From Gonatopus flavifemur (Eukaryota > Arthropoda > Insecta > Hymenoptera > Dryinidae), in contig JAFFJZ010000016.1 in assembly GCA_018340375.1 (NCBI GenBank), positions 4,657,372 to 4,721,371 of the forward strand: a stretch of DNA of 64,000 nt. The letters run 5' to 3'. Below are positions 47,001-57,773 of this stretch, in pieces. How positions within the stretch are numbered: position 1 is the first letter of the stretch; every line of letters starts with the position of its first letter. Under the pieces are notes generated by a model. It was not told where the DNA came from and did no database searches. It was given only the letters and a program-made list of their open reading frames with translations. Both the position numbers and the translations under genes were made by a program.

Positions 47001-49012
47001 TTTGGATTCCAACCGAGGATGCTTTCAGCTTTGCTGTTCCTTCGAGGTTCTCGACGTCCGACACAGTCGAGTATCACCAGCCTACCAAGCGCATCGTCTT
47101 GGCTTGTATTTCTCGGATATTCGATCCGTTGGGTTGGATATCGCCTGTTAGCATTGTCGCCAAAATTCTTATCCAAGATCTCTGGCTTGCAGGCTTGGAT
47201 TGGGACTCTCTTCTTCCACTCCATTTGCAAGAACATTGGAAGAAGTTTGTTAGTTCGCTAACCGGTTTGAGTTCCATTCGCATTCCGCGATGGGTCCGTT
47301 TCTCTTCTTCGATTGAGGACGCTCAACTCCACGGTTTCGCGGATGCGTCTAGTAGAGCGTATGCGGTTGCAATTTATCTCCGCGTTCCTCAATCATCAGG
47401 GCAGTTTTTTACTGTTCTTCTCATGGCTAAGACGAGGGTGGCTCCAGTGAAGTCTGTGAGTATTCCCAGACTCGAACTATGTTCCGCTGTTTTGCTTGTC
47501 CGGCTTATTCAGCACATTCAGCGAAGCCGCTCTCTATCATCTCTTCCAGTCACAGCGTGGTTGGATAGTTCTGTGGCGCTTCACTGGATCCACAGGCATC
47601 CTAGTTCATGGAACACGTTTGTTGCGAACCGTGTTCCGTTTATTCAGACTTCTATGCAGGGGCTGAATTGGTTACACGTATCCTCCAAGGATAATCCTGC
47701 TGATCTTGCTACTAGAGGTAGTTCTCCTCAGGATTTGCAAACTTCTGATATTTGGTGGCATGGACCGGCTTGGCTTCGAAATCCTTCTGATTCATGGCCT
47801 CCGCAACTTGTTGATTTCTCATCCTCCACTTCGACTGAGGAGCTCAGACCTAAAGCAGTTCTGTGCGCTCGGAGCTCAGACGGGTTCTCGGACATTTTAG
47901 CTCGATTCTCGTCGCTTAATAAACTCCTTCGCGTTATCGCTCACTGTTTGCGATTTTCCATCTTAAGCAGGAAAGAGTCTGCTGCATCTTTCTCTCCGTC
48001 CATTTCTGCAGATGAAATTCAGAATGCTCAAAAAAGATTACTTAAATTCGTTCAATCTTCTCACTTTGGAGCAGAGATAGCTTTGCTTGCTTCGAATTCG
48101 AGTCTTCCCGCTCGTAATCCGCTAAGTAAGCTCAACCCATTCTTAGACCCAGATGGTATCATGCGTGTTGGTGGGAGATTACGACGTTCCTATCTTCCAT
48201 TCTCAGAATGCCATCCTCCGATTCTTCCGAAGGATGATCCGTTGAGTCGTTTATTCATCTCGCATGCTCATCTGCGTGCGTTACACGGTGGCCCGTCGAT
48301 AACTTTGGGTTTCTTGCTGAAGCAGGTATGGATTCTCGGTGCTCGTGTGATGGTCAAGGCTTACGTTCGTAAATGCGTTCTTTGCTTCAAGCATCGACCT
48401 CGTTTGGGTCAACAGATGATGGGTGATCTTCCGACTCCTCGAGTTCTTCCTTCTCGTCCGTTTTCCCGGACAGGATTGGATTATGCTGGGCCAGTCTATC
48501 TATCGACCAGTCGGGGTCGTGGCCAGAAAACCTATAAAGGTTATATATGTTTGTTTATTTGTTTAGCGACCAAGGCAGTTCACTTGGAAGTTGTTAGTGA
48601 TGCAACTTCACAAGCCTTTCTTGCAGCCTTTCGCCGCTTCGGTGGTCGGCGTGGTCTTCCTTCTGAGCTCTTCTCTGATAATGGTACGACGTTCCACGGT
48701 GCTAATTCGGAGTTGAAGTCATTATTTCGCTCTGCTTCAAGTTTCTATTCTGAAGTTGCTCAGCTTCTAGCCCAAGATGGGGTCAAATGGAGTTTTATTC
48801 CTCCTCAGGCTCCCCACTTTGGTGGGTTATGGGAGGCTGGCGTCCGTTCTGTTAAAGGACATCTGTTGAAGGTCATCGGCGATCAACGCCTTACGTTCGA
48901 GGAGTTGACGACGGTCCTTGTTCAGATTGAGTGTTGTTTGAATTCAAGGCCCCTGTGTCCGGTAACTTCTGATCCCGACGATCTGTTGATTCTCTCTCCT
49001 GGTCACTTTTGA
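44081..49012 (+). CDS. BEL/Pao Gag-Pol polyprotein, C-terminus lost by frameshift
   Basis: ATG 44081 (aaaATGg context) opens a frame of 1643 residues. The reading frame is open further upstream, but that stretch is hydrophobic and overlaps the leader, so the MDELILQQ start is preferred. Domains: Gag-like DUF1759 region (about 1-330), zinc knuckles with CSLCHQ and CFNC (about 349-420), aspartic protease with DQGSEITF (about 484), reverse transcriptase with YVDDIL (about 902), RNase H (about 1100-1250), integrase with an HHCC zinc site (CVLC about 1431) and catalytic Asp in GLDYAG and SDNGTTF (about 1464 and 1532) and Glu in WEAGVR (about 1584). The frame stops at TGA 49010-49012, before the last domain. 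Confidence 0.93.
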   Translation: MDELILQQHAIYQSLANIVTNIKKLGAQKITAGVLTARKKRLETLWQEFSSCHMKLLQFTDDKSRSHEYFQDSVAEKAEESYLIQLAVLLDMESDLSSPPQGPPVPVHEFTLREPTVSSARPPRLALPTFSGDSKYWKNFSDLFRSLIGDRADLPPVQKLQYLKTCLTGEASQLVCNIGVSDENFSLAWETLERRYNNRRLLINCHVATLFKIKPCNGESASELRRIYNSTVESLGALDALSCKTKHWSLLLVYMTVSRLDSQSRREWETSQGNSTEPSKFPVLLEFLENRIRTLEAVESSSRDNTRNIKENKASVSSPTKSNPSSRLSHSFHASSQCTSSSFRSAGKKCSLCHQSHYITGCPDFKSKSQNDRKEIVNRLNLCFNCLGSHSLKDCRSDKRCISCKRKHNSLLHSEASNSQRDANPVSDRAEREATELHGGSASSQAPVVTHMANVNHPGASVMLATARVRVQGPDGRSVLVRASLDQGSEITFISEAVAQLLQLPRRKVSIPLLGISATTSTHARHAATIQLKSRFEGNLDLPVDVLVLPKLTNAIPSALVPDIDLTSLADLHMADPDFMRPLGVGMIIGADLYGRILRTGLRSIPNTELTAQNTVFGWVLSGSTNPRTSSLSPSLSSSPLHSLHCISDANLSQSMEKFWNLEEIPSSGEIQQPDDVYCEQFFKETTTRDESGRYVVRLPRKPDMPHDSKDSRRVATASYANLNRRLHRDTELAAQYTKFMSDYLELGHMSAVSAGESNPAYAWFLPHHPVIPGSDSHRKLRVVFDASRRLSDGYSLNDFLFSGPVLQKDLSLLLLDWRRYAFVFCADIVKMFRQIRVHSADQDLQRIIWRDSDGFPSEYRLSTVTYGMKPAPFLSIRTLHQLAIDEGHRFPLGSQALVHESYVDDILTGADDLQSALVVRHQLINLLGAGGFSLDKWSANNSCLLPNSSSDSSEPIHHLCFDFLEPVKTLGIIWIPTEDAFSFAVPSRFSTSDTVEYHQPTKRIVLACISRIFDPLGWISPVSIVAKILIQDLWLAGLDWDSLLPLHLQEHWKKFVSSLTGLSSIRIPRWVRFSSSIEDAQLHGFADASSRAYAVAIYLRVPQSSGQFFTVLLMAKTRVAPVKSVSIPRLELCSAVLLVRLIQHIQRSRSLSSLPVTAWLDSSVALHWIHRHPSSWNTFVANRVPFIQTSMQGLNWLHVSSKDNPADLATRGSSPQDLQTSDIWWHGPAWLRNPSDSWPPQLVDFSSSTSTEELRPKAVLCARSSDGFSDILARFSSLNKLLRVIAHCLRFSILSRKESAASFSPSISADEIQNAQKRLLKFVQSSHFGAEIALLASNSSLPARNPLSKLNPFLDPDGIMRVGGRLRRSYLPFSECHPPILPKDDPLSRLFISHAHLRALHGGPSITLGFLLKQVWILGARVMVKAYVRKCVLCFKHRPRLGQQMMGDLPTPRVLPSRPFSRTGLDYAGPVYLSTSRGRGQKTYKGYICLFICLATKAVHLEVVSDATSQAFLAAFRRFGGRRGLPSELFSDNGTTFHGANSELKSLFRSASSFYSEVAQLLAQDGVKWSFIPPQAPHFGGLWEAGVRSVKGHLLKVIGDQRLTFEELTTVLVQIECCLNSRPLCPVTSDPDDLLILSPGHF

Positions 49013-49416
49013 CTGGGACATCCTTGGCTTCTGTTCCGGAACCTTCTCTGAGCGAAGTCAAGGAGAATCATCTCACCCGCTGGCAGCTTCTTCAACGCAT
49101 GCAGCAACATTTCTGGTCCCGTTGGTCTCGAGAATATCTCCACCATCTCCAGCAACGGTCGAAATGGCGTTCCATTCAGGAGAACTTTCGTGTAGGGCAA
49201 CTCGTGCTCGTCCAAGACGAGCGTTTACCTCCTTCCAAGTGGCTTATGGGCCGTATCTCCGAAACCCACCCCGGTTCTGACGGTCAGGTTCGTGTGGTTT
49301 CAATTCGCACTTCGGTGAGTACTCTCAAACGCCCGGTAGCTAAGTTGAGCGTTCTTCCTTTGCCTGATAACAATTTGATGTCGTCCCCTCATGGCGGGCG
49401 GATTCAGTCTGCTTGA
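49013..49416 (+). pseudogene. BEL/Pao C-terminal segment, out of frame
   Basis: This stretch in the -1 frame encodes the DUF5641-type tail that normally ends BEL/Pao integrases, with RWQLLQRMQQHFW, VLVQDERLPPSKWLMGR and HPGSDGQVRVV. It has no start of its own and ends at TGA 49414-49416. It is cut off from the main frame by an apparent one-base loss in a T run at about 49006-49010. A programmed shift is less likely because this family normally uses one frame. Confidence 0.8.
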
Positions 49417-49448
49417 TCCAGGTGGTGGTGAAACTTTCGTCATACGAC

Positions 49449-49461
49449 GAGGCGGGCGGAA
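49449..49461 (+). promoter_or_regulatory. polypurine tract-like sequence
   Basis: gaggcgggcggaa directly precedes the 3' LTR, where the plus-strand primer is expected. It is interrupted by two C residues. Confidence 0.5.
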
Positions 49462-49990
49462 TGTTCGCGCTTTCGACGCTTTTGAATTTCCCTCTTGCAC
49501 TTTTGGGTGGACCGAGTAGCTTAGGAGCGTAGGAGGGATTTTCTCTGGCCTCTCGCGCCCTTTCTTTCCTTATAAGGCTCTCATAGGAGAGTATTGGCGG
49601 GAAAGAAATGGCACTACTTCGAGGTTTTTCTCACCTCTGAACTCGCACCACATAATTGCGTGGTGGGAGTTAGTTACTCTCGTGACTTGGCGGCAAACTG
49701 TCTCTAAGAGCGTACCTCGACGCTTCCGTCTCTCCCCTCGCGACGCGAATTTGAGCTCTTCTCTAGACCCTTTTTAAGATAATTTTACACTTTACTGTAT
49801 TTTGTACACTTATTTCCGACGAGGAATTATTACACTTTTTATTGTATTTACGAGTGTGGTGATTAACGTTAATTATATCATCGTTGACCTGAACGTGTGT
49901 GCAGTGATTTCTATCTGTTCTCACCTCCTTTTCCTATCTCTGAAACCTATGGATTTCAGTATCCTCTCCTCTTTCTTTATCTCCTAAACA
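49462..49990 (+). repeat. 3' LTR
   Basis: 529 bp, same ends as the 5' LTR, six transitions apart. It is followed by the target duplication gaact. Confidence 0.93.
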
Positions 49991-50089
49991 GAACTGTTGA
50001 AATGTAACAATTTATATTATTCATTTAACCAATTAGTCAATTTGTTCTTTATCAAATCAATACTTTTCCTCCTCTTGAAACATCAATTA

Positions 50090-50733
50090 TTATATAATTA
50101 GACCGGTGATAATATTTTTAATTAAGTCACTGTAAGCTTCTTCTTCCATGAATCCTTTGGTGGTATGTAATGCTGTCACTCGTTTCTTCAAAAATTCGAT
50201 CATGTACTCATCCATTTCTCCAAAATCCTCAATTTTCACTTTGTAGTTTCCTTTCCGGACCATGCTCAGAACTTCCACCGACACAATTTTCTTCAAAATA
50301 TCAATCCCTTGTTCCGTTTTGCTGATCTCATCTTCGTCACTCATTCCGTCCTCTAAATGTCTGTTCGTGGTCATTGCGTACGCGTCATGTTCTTCAGCTT
50401 CATCAATTTGTCGCTGTCTTTATTGTCTTGGCATTCGGTCGAGATAAGTCCTTTGTATGATGAACTGCATGGTATAGGGTCATAGCGGTCTGTCATTTCT
50501 TCAATTTTTTCCCGTAAAAACATCAATTTTGGTTCTTGTGTCTCTGGATTCTTCAAAATTTCTTTTCGTAAATTGGTCAGGAGTTTGTCGACTTCAAAGT
50601 TTGGTGTCTGCTCAAGTTGCTCGTTTGTCTGTTTTTTCTGTTCGACTGTCCTAGTGTTTCGTTTTTTCGTCCGTTTTCCAATTACTTTATCCTTGTGACT
50701 TTCTTTCCGCTGTAATTCAATTTTCCGTTTCAT
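50090..50733 (-). CDS. two overlapping unknown reading frames (probably one broken gene)
   Basis: On the minus strand a frame from ATG 50733 to TGA 50371 (120 aa) overlaps the next start by ATGA. The second frame runs from 50374 to 50090 (94 aa). The first product is very basic at its start (KRKIELQRKESHKDKVIGKRTKKR) and helical after. The second is acidic then helical (DEISKTEQGIDILKKIV, KVKIEDFGEMDEYMIEFLKKR). The second frame is open upstream of its ATG for about 15 more codons, so a single gene with one frameshift near 50420 is more likely than two genes. No family is recognised. It lies 100 bp right of the BEL/Pao element, inserted beside it. Confidence 0.4.
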
Positions 50734-50879
50734 TTATTTCCCTTCCCACGTTAATTCTGTACTGTTAGTCTGTAAAAAATCATTAAATCTGGTTTGTAAC
50801 ATCCTACCATGGAAGATAAGAATTTTAAAAACTTGCTATGTTACTAAGTTGCTAAGTTTTTTGGTCTGATTACTAGAGA

Positions 50880-52860
50880 ACAGAAATCTGAATTTTTGAG
50901 AGTAGTTTGGAAACATCCCGAAAACAACTCCGAGTTGTCGGCGTATTCAAACTTCTTGAACAATAATAAGTACGTTAATACTCCTGCTATTTTTCTTGAA
51001 TTTTCCTACGACAAACGTGGACATATCTCATATTATTACGCCTTTCGGATCTCACGAATAACCCTAAACTCGCCCAAACTGTCATTTTATCAATTTATTT
51101 TTTAACAACAATCGTAAACATAGTAATACTCCGCTGATTTTTTCCCTGGATACTCCTGTGATCAATGCTGAGAGGAAAATGATTTATTAACGTCTATAAA
51201 GCTGATATTGACTCGTCCAGCATTGACCATCTGTCCCTCGGTCATTATTCGAGAAAAAAATTTATTGGTGATGTTGATTTTGTTGTTTAATAACTGCTCT
51301 AACTAGAATTTGGTTGCTGGCTCTGATTCCGAGCAATTATTGATAATGTCGGTCATTGCTAGATCGTGTTGATGCCAACTTCACTGACGTAATTTATTTT
51401 CATGACTCATCTCGCCCTGTGATCTCCAGAATATCCCTGAATTGACCCCAAATTATTAGTTTTTCTGTTTTTCCTTATTGAATAACAGTGAATACAGTCA
51501 CAAACCGCTTATTTTTTCCTAAGTCACTTTCATAATTTTTATATACATGAAATAAATTACTACTTCCCTGGGATCTTTAGAACAACCCCATAGTCACTCT
51601 GAATGATTATTTCACGTATTTATTCTCAGTATTCTATATTAAGGGTAGGTTCTAGTCGAAAGGACCGAAAATTAACGTCATTTCATGATTTTTTTTTAGG
51701 CTATTGCCAATGTTTTTTTGAAAAATTCTTTATTGTTACTTAAAGGTCTATGTTTTGAGATATAAATCATATTTTTTTCGTCAAAAAAAAAGAAATTAAA
51801 TGATGGCGCCAGTGCTCATTCAATAAAGCCGTGCGCGACGAGTACCAATATGCGCGGAACACTCTACAGCCCTGCCAAATGATCTGAAACAAAGAAACCA
51901 AAAATATTCTCAAAATAGATGAAATTTGGGGGGCCATATGAATTTCCGATTTTTGAAAAACCCTTTTAAAAAAAAATGACAGCCGTTTACAGAAAAAAAA
52001 CCTTTCTTCACCGTTTTTTTTTTGCTTTGCTTCAACTTTAAAAAAAAATCAAAAACAATTTAAAAAAAAAACGCCTTTATATGGCCCCCTCAAATTGAAT
52101 AAGCTGCAATTTGAGCCATCGAACATCAGAATCGGTCGAGTCGTTGAAGCTGAATCGTGTACCACGCGCAAAAAAAAGTTGTTTCGAGAAAAACGCGTCT
52201 AAAGTCTCAGGAAGGGAAAACCATGAGTAATTTTTGTTTTTCGACACTTACATCTAATCAGCTATCCCAACACCATACAAGGTTCCTTCTTCATCTTCAA
52301 AGAGAAGGTAAATACACCGCTTTGGCGGTGAAAACTGCGCCTCTCTCGGAGCCGCTCCGAGCACGTGTTCATCGCTGTTTTTCGGTCTCTCATCTAAAAC
52401 GCTACAACTCTTAAAATAAATTATATAGGGGAATATCCTTTTGGCTACACATTCTCAAGACCCCAAGGATGAAAATAAAGCAAAAAAAAAAATATTCTTT
52501 TTTCAATTTTGACTAGAACCTCCCCTTGAATACGGTGATACCTAGGTAATATCCACCCTGGATACTCCTACGGCTCCTGCAGACATAAGAGAAATACTTA
52601 TCCCCTTGAATCTCTGGAATATTCCCAAAACAAACCTAATCTGTCGTTTTCCCTAATTACCTCCACGATGGTGAATATAGTATACCTCAGCGGATTTTAT
52701 TCCTCGATACTCCTAGGATTTATTCTATTCCCACGATCTATGTAGACGTAAAAGAAAAGTCATTATTTCCTCAGATCTTCAGAACAACTATAAAACCACC
52801 TCAAACTACCAGTTTGCCTATGTATTCTTACTAAACAATAATTAAACGTCACAACCCACC
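50880..52860. repeat. diverged array of about 200-bp units
   Basis: Repeated themes are AACATAGTAATACTCCGCTGATTTTTTCC, CTGGATACTCCT, and GATCT..AGAACAAC. They occur about 51080-51180, 51420-51640, and twice in 52540-52860. Units are old and diverged. An inserted element (51641-52527) splits the array. Confidence 0.55.
51641..52527. mobile_element. non-autonomous element, AAGGGTAGGTTCTAGTC ends
   Basis: AAGGGTAGGTTCTAGTCGAAA-like sequence at the left faces inverted TTTGACTAGAACCTCCCCTT at the right. Length 887 bp. The interior has long A runs and a short frame (52157-52414) with no recognisable domain. Confidence 0.55.
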
Positions 52861-52879
52861 AAATTTCTTCCTGAATGCT

Positions 52880-54100
52880 CTCACAACCCTCATGGGAAAC
52901 CCTGATACTGCGTTTTGTCGGGATTCTATCGTGGAATCGTCAATTATGTTGTGTTCTTCGGGAACTCGTCCGATAATGGAATAAATCGATAGATTCCTGA
53001 CATTTTCACGATATCCATGATTTTTTAAATTATGATTATCCGATGTAAACTCAACATAGATTCCTACACTGAGAAAAACCCTTTGTTGTTGTGAATGACA
53101 AATTTTGTCCAACAAATTTTCTTTGTCAATACAAATGCTTATCTCACAGTAGGAAAAAAATTGTTTGCCTGGAAACAAATCCCATTTGTTACGGGTAATC
53201 AAATTATTTTATTCCACTGGAGAATCTTATTTATTACGCTGAGAACAACATGATTGACGAAGAAAATACTTACGCAGTCCAACTATTCGAAAAGGCCTTC
53301 TTAATAAATTCTTAGAATCGTTCATTCATGTTTCGAGATTTATTAGAATTCTTGTATTGCACAAATAGAACAAAAATTTAACTGAATTTGAACCCTACTC
53401 CAATTTATACCCAACAGACGAGACGTGTAAAATCTGCGAGTGGACTTTTAAGAAAAAGTATCTCCCAAGTGGTATCCATTTTTCATTTCAGAAGATTCTG
53501 AATCGATTGGTCTATATCCTATGGAGACAAATTTTCGCGCAACAGAGACTCCAAAACACTTCAGGATGAGTTCATAAAGAATGCCTTCAGACCCATGAGA
53601 ATTCATAACAATTCTTTATAAATACATCAAGAACTTTGGTGCTTCCTAGGAATCCTCCAACATTTTTCATCAGATCGATACAAAGATAACAGAATTTTGG
53701 CAAACATGTTAATGAGATCTTGCTTTGTGTTCTCATTGGAATTGTACACTAATTTTAATTTCAGCCTTTCTAATCTTCTATTTCTAAATGAAATGTCATT
53801 TCAGGATACTAAAAAATTCATTCCCACGTAGTAAATGAATGCCGAAGAAATTATTTATTATAAGGAAATAAAATTCTGTTTACGTTCATTTCAATCAAAA
53901 AATTTCTTTGGGGGAAAGAAATTTTGTTTCAGTCTAACAAAAATTTTTTTCAGTGTATCGAGAAATCATCGGGTATCTATGTTGGATTGATATCGGATAA
54001 TTATCGTGGATATCGTGAAAATGTCGGGAATCTATCGATTTGTTTCATCGCACAGGTTTACAAAAAAAAAGTGCCCTGCTTCTGGGACAAGAGTACACTT
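52880..54100. repeat. hairpin of shared segments around a CACTGA-ended insert
   Basis: About 52985-53065 and 53970-54050 are inverted copies (GATATCGTGAAAATGTC, AATCTATCGATTT). Between them an insert runs from acactgagaaaaa at 53068 to ttttttcagtgt at 53955, with ACAAATTT-rich arms. About 52885-52980 is also the inverse of 58450-58560. Confidence 0.5.
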
Positions 54101-55137
54101 ACCGGACGTTTTTTGAGTCACGGAATACGAAAATGTGGTCGCTCCAGCTCCATCACGTCTGGGTTCTGAGATATGGGTCAAAAAGATCAACATTTTTCCG
54201 GGTGTCCTGAATCTGGGTTGAGGGTATATGATTCCAACGTTTTTCGAGTCGCTGAATACGAAAATGTGGTCGCTCCGGCTCCATCACGTCTGGGTTCTGG
54301 GATATGGGTCAAAAAGACCCACATTTTTCCGGGTGTCCTGAATCTGGGTTGAGGGTATATGATTCCAAAGTTTTTTGGGTCGCTGAATACGAAAATGTGG
54401 TCACTCTGGCTCCATCACGTCTGGGTTCTGAGATATGGGTCAAAAAGACCCACATTGTTCCGGGTGTCCTGAATCTGGGTTGAGGGTATATGATTCTAAC
54501 GTTTTTTGGGTCGCTGAATATGAAAATGTGGTCGCTCTCGCTCCATCACGTCAGGATTTTGAGAGAGATGGAGATTATGGATCAATAAAGCCTTGTTTTT
54601 CCAAATCTCCTAAATCTGGATTTATGGTCCTAATGAAAATGATTCACATAAGACTGCATATAAACCATATAAGGTGGTATATGAATACAGGTTTCATATA
54701 TGACCACATATAATCCGTATGTAATCAATATTTCATGCATATACGGCGCTTATACGGTGCATGTACGGCCTGCACATGCATAAAGGTTGACATATACGAG
54801 CCGTATATGCCCATGTATGCGCCATATATGCATTAAATGTGGATTAAATCTGAATTACATGTGTTCATATATGAAACCCCAATGCATATATGACCATATA
54901 TGGTTCATATGTGGTCTTATATGGATCATTTTTACTAGGGGGTACATGATTCCAACGTTTTTTGGGTTACCGAATACGAAGATGTGGGCGCTCTTGCTCC
55001 ATCACGTCATTTTTTTGGGATATGGGTTGGAAAGATCCAATTTTTTCCAACATTCCTGAATCTGGATTTAGGGTTCACTATTTCAACGTTTCTCGAGTCG
55101 CTGAGCACTGAAATGTAGTCGCTTTCGGTCCACCACG
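54100..55137 (+). repeat. 131-bp satellite, main array
   Basis: A unit with GTCGCTGAATACGAAAATGTGG, CTCCATCACGTC and CCTGAATCTGGGTTGAGG recurs at 54129, 54260, 54391 and 54521, so the period is 130-131 bp. Diverged units continue to 55137 after the MITE at 54629-54939. Outlying units lie at 57774-58090 and, in the opposite sense, at 58195-58405. Confidence 0.85.
54629..54939. mobile_element. CATATATG-rich MITE in satellite
   Basis: Ends CCTAATGAAAATGATTCACA and inverted GATCATTTTTACTAGG. The body is full of CATATATG and TATACGG palindromes. It interrupts a satellite unit, whose halves continue on both sides. A relative lies at 56637-56948. Confidence 0.65.
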
Positions 55138-57768
55138 CACAGTGGGGCAAAAAACATGCTTGTGGACAAAACAGGCCAAAGCCTCCAATTTTCGAGATAT
55201 CGAAGTGTTTTTTTTTTTAATTGAAGCTAATTAAATTTCAAATCGATCTGTTATGCCGGATTTTCGAATTTCATTGTCTCTTCTCGATTATTGAGAGATA
55301 TGTATGACATAAAGAATACGGTATCACCAGAGGGTTGATGTGAGCAAGATTATCATCTTAAAATGACTGAAGTTGGATTCCTGAGCCTCATTTGAGGATT
55401 ATCGAGTTGCTCAAGCGAGAGGGGAAGGTTGTTGATGTATAATTGTCACATGTGTGTGTGTTCCATGTGGGGGTACCCGTCGGGTCGGGTTTTTCAATTA
55501 CCCGAGTTTTTCGGGTACCCGATTACATTCGGGTAATTCAAATATAGCAAACGTTTTCCTCAGCAGGAAATATTGTGACAGCAACTCGATCAAGATTGCT
55601 GACAAAACATGTGGAAGAGTTGTGCTTCCTCCATTCAAATTTAAAAATATGAAAAAAGAATGATATTTATAAGAAGAATATTTATTTTCATTGATGTTCA
55701 AGATTCTATATTGTGGTTACTAAATACTAAAATAGATAGGTAATATATTATTTATGAGATATAAATGTGATTATATTTTTCAATTGAATTAAAAAATAAG
55801 TATAAACATTCCATGAAGCAATTTGGAGATTTCTTAATGCGCTGCATAATCAATTACATGGAGTAACAACCCTAATAGACTTGTAGTGAATATGGCATTC
55901 TTCATATTAGAATTGAATTCATATGAAATCCCCATATCTTCATATTAGAATTGAATTTTTTTTTGGAAAAAAATTTTCAAACTTTTATTGGAAGTTTTTT
56001 CATGATTTAGCTCTTCGTATATTCAATGATATCTACAGGAATATATACGGATATCCAGCTCCCCAAAAATTATCTGTTATTATATCTAATATCAGATCTC
56101 CTGATATTAAGTCTGGTTGAATCAAATTAGATCCAATTAGATCTCATCAATTTTCATAGGACACTCAAGTAGTCTAAACTACAACACACTTCAAACAATT
56201 TCTTTGTGAATTCACAAAAAAATTTGGCAGTTCTCACACCAACACTCCTTCATTCCTTCATCAAAATTCCTTCTGGAGGATTTCTAACAATAATTTGGAG
56301 GGAATCCTGTAGAGGAAATTTTTGTGTGAAAAAAACTGCCCAATTTTTTTAAGCGCATCGTCTAGTTTCTTTTTATCGTATCATTCGAATAATCAAGACA
56401 AAAAAGCCTCGATTCCTTGGTCACAACAAATTTTTCAATGTTTTTAATTCAATAATTGTAACCATTTGAGGATGGATGATTTTGATTGGCTCCAATGACA
56501 TGAATTCTACAATACATTGTTATAGTTCAAACACGTAAACTGCTGAATATCTATTAGACTGATCCAATTGATACCCAATCTTTCGACTCACCAAATAACT
56601 CAGCTATCCAAGGTTCTCACCTTAGTGAAAGTAGGTCCTATCTTGATCCTATATAAATCATATATGAAAGTAGTGCAAATCATAGACGATTCGTAAGGAA
56701 TCGTATATGTCTCCTATATAATTCATATATGTTTTTCATATAATTCATACTTGCTCCCATAACAGAATTATTTCATATATGAAAAAATTTTCTCGTATAT
56801 GAACCATATATGGATTATATAGGGGTCATATATGGATTATATAGGGGACATATATGTTCCATATAGGGGACATATATGTTGCATCTTATTCATACATGAG
56901 CCATATATGATTCATATAGGTTCATATATGACTCATTTTTATCAGGATAATATCCTGATTTATGATTTCTTAATTTTCGACAAAATCTTTGAAATGCTTA
57001 GATCATAAGTCCAGAATCAAGTTTTGCTGGAGAACAAATTTTTCGATCTCAGCTTGAGAATTCGCTTCCAAAAGCAGATTATTGAATTTCAGAACGTACG
57101 ATGTACATAAAAATGAATATATATATATATATATATTCATTTGTATGAATACATATGATGAGTATTGTCATTATGTATATTTTCATTTATTGGAAAACAG
57201 TTTCTGTATATTTACACATGTATACTACGTTTCGGATTCTCGTACAATCCCACAAAGCACAAAAATCAGAGAGAATTCATAAAGAGCTCATTTGGAACTA
57301 TGAGAATTCAAAATGGATACGTTATGAACTTTTCTCTGAACTGCTGTGCTCTGTGAAATGGGAATAAAAAAAGCTCCTCCAGGAATATCCTTTCAAATAT
57401 TGATGTTCTAATCACGTTAATACATGTGTACGTAAATATATGGAACACACACACATGTGACAATTATACATCAACAACCTTCCCCTCTCGCTTGAGCAAC
57501 TCGATAATCCTCAAATGAGGCTCAGGAATCCAACTTCAGTCATTTTAAGATGATAATCTTGCACACATCAACCCTCTGGTGATACCGTATTCTTTATGTC
57601 ATACATATCTCTCAATAATCGAGAACAGAGAATGAAATTCGAAAATCCGGCATAACAGATCGATTTGAAATTCAATTAGCTTCAATTTAAAAAAAAAACA
57701 CTTCGATATCTCGAAAATTGGAGGCTTTGGCCTGTTTTGTCCACAAGCATGTTTTTTGCCCCACTGTG
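55138..57768. mobile_element. non-autonomous element with CACAGTG termini (Transib-like)
   Basis: The element starts CACAGTGGGGCAAAAAACAT and ends in the inverse, with inverted arms of about 325 bp (55138-55465 and 57444-57768). The 5-bp target duplication ccacg lies at 55133-55137 and 57769-57773, and removing the insert restores a continuous satellite unit. A terminal CACAGTG and a GC-rich 5-bp duplication are the known features of Transib and related RAG-type transposons. No transposase frame is present in the 2631 bp. Inside are a GGGTACCCG-rich patch (about 55475-55540), a MITE and an (AT)n tract at about 57116-57137. Other superfamilies cannot be fully excluded. Confidence 0.6.
56637..56948. 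mobile_element. CATATATG-rich MITE, second copy
   Basis: The block is rich in CATATATGA and CCTATATA palindromes and ends catttttatcagg, like the ATTTTTACTAGG end at 54939. The left end (cctatcttgatcc) is less similar. Confidence 0.45.
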
Positions 57769-57773
57769 CCACG

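Larger units (their letters stand above)
42956..49990 (+). mobile_element. BEL/Pao LTR retrotransposon, nearly complete
   Basis: Two 529-bp LTRs bound the element, with the 5-bp target duplication gaact on both sides (42951-42955 and 49991-49995). The LTRs differ at six positions, all transitions, about 98.9 percent identity, so the insertion is young. A primer binding site, a single long Gag-Pol frame and a purine-rich tract are in the expected order. One frameshift near the end of the frame is the only clear lesion. Confidence 0.95.

Noticed and set aside
49006..49012. Programmed -1 frameshift in BEL/Pao
   Set aside because: The family normally encodes one continuous Gag-Pol, the site lies inside the integrase end rather than between gag and pol, and no typical slippery heptamer with a downstream structure stands out.
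50371..50374. ATGA stop-start overlap as translational coupling
   Set aside because: Such coupling is bacterial or viral. Here the second frame is open upstream of the ATG, which fits a frameshifted single gene.
57116..57137. (AT)n tract as an origin or regulatory site
   Set aside because: A plain microsatellite inside a transposon gives no support for such a role.
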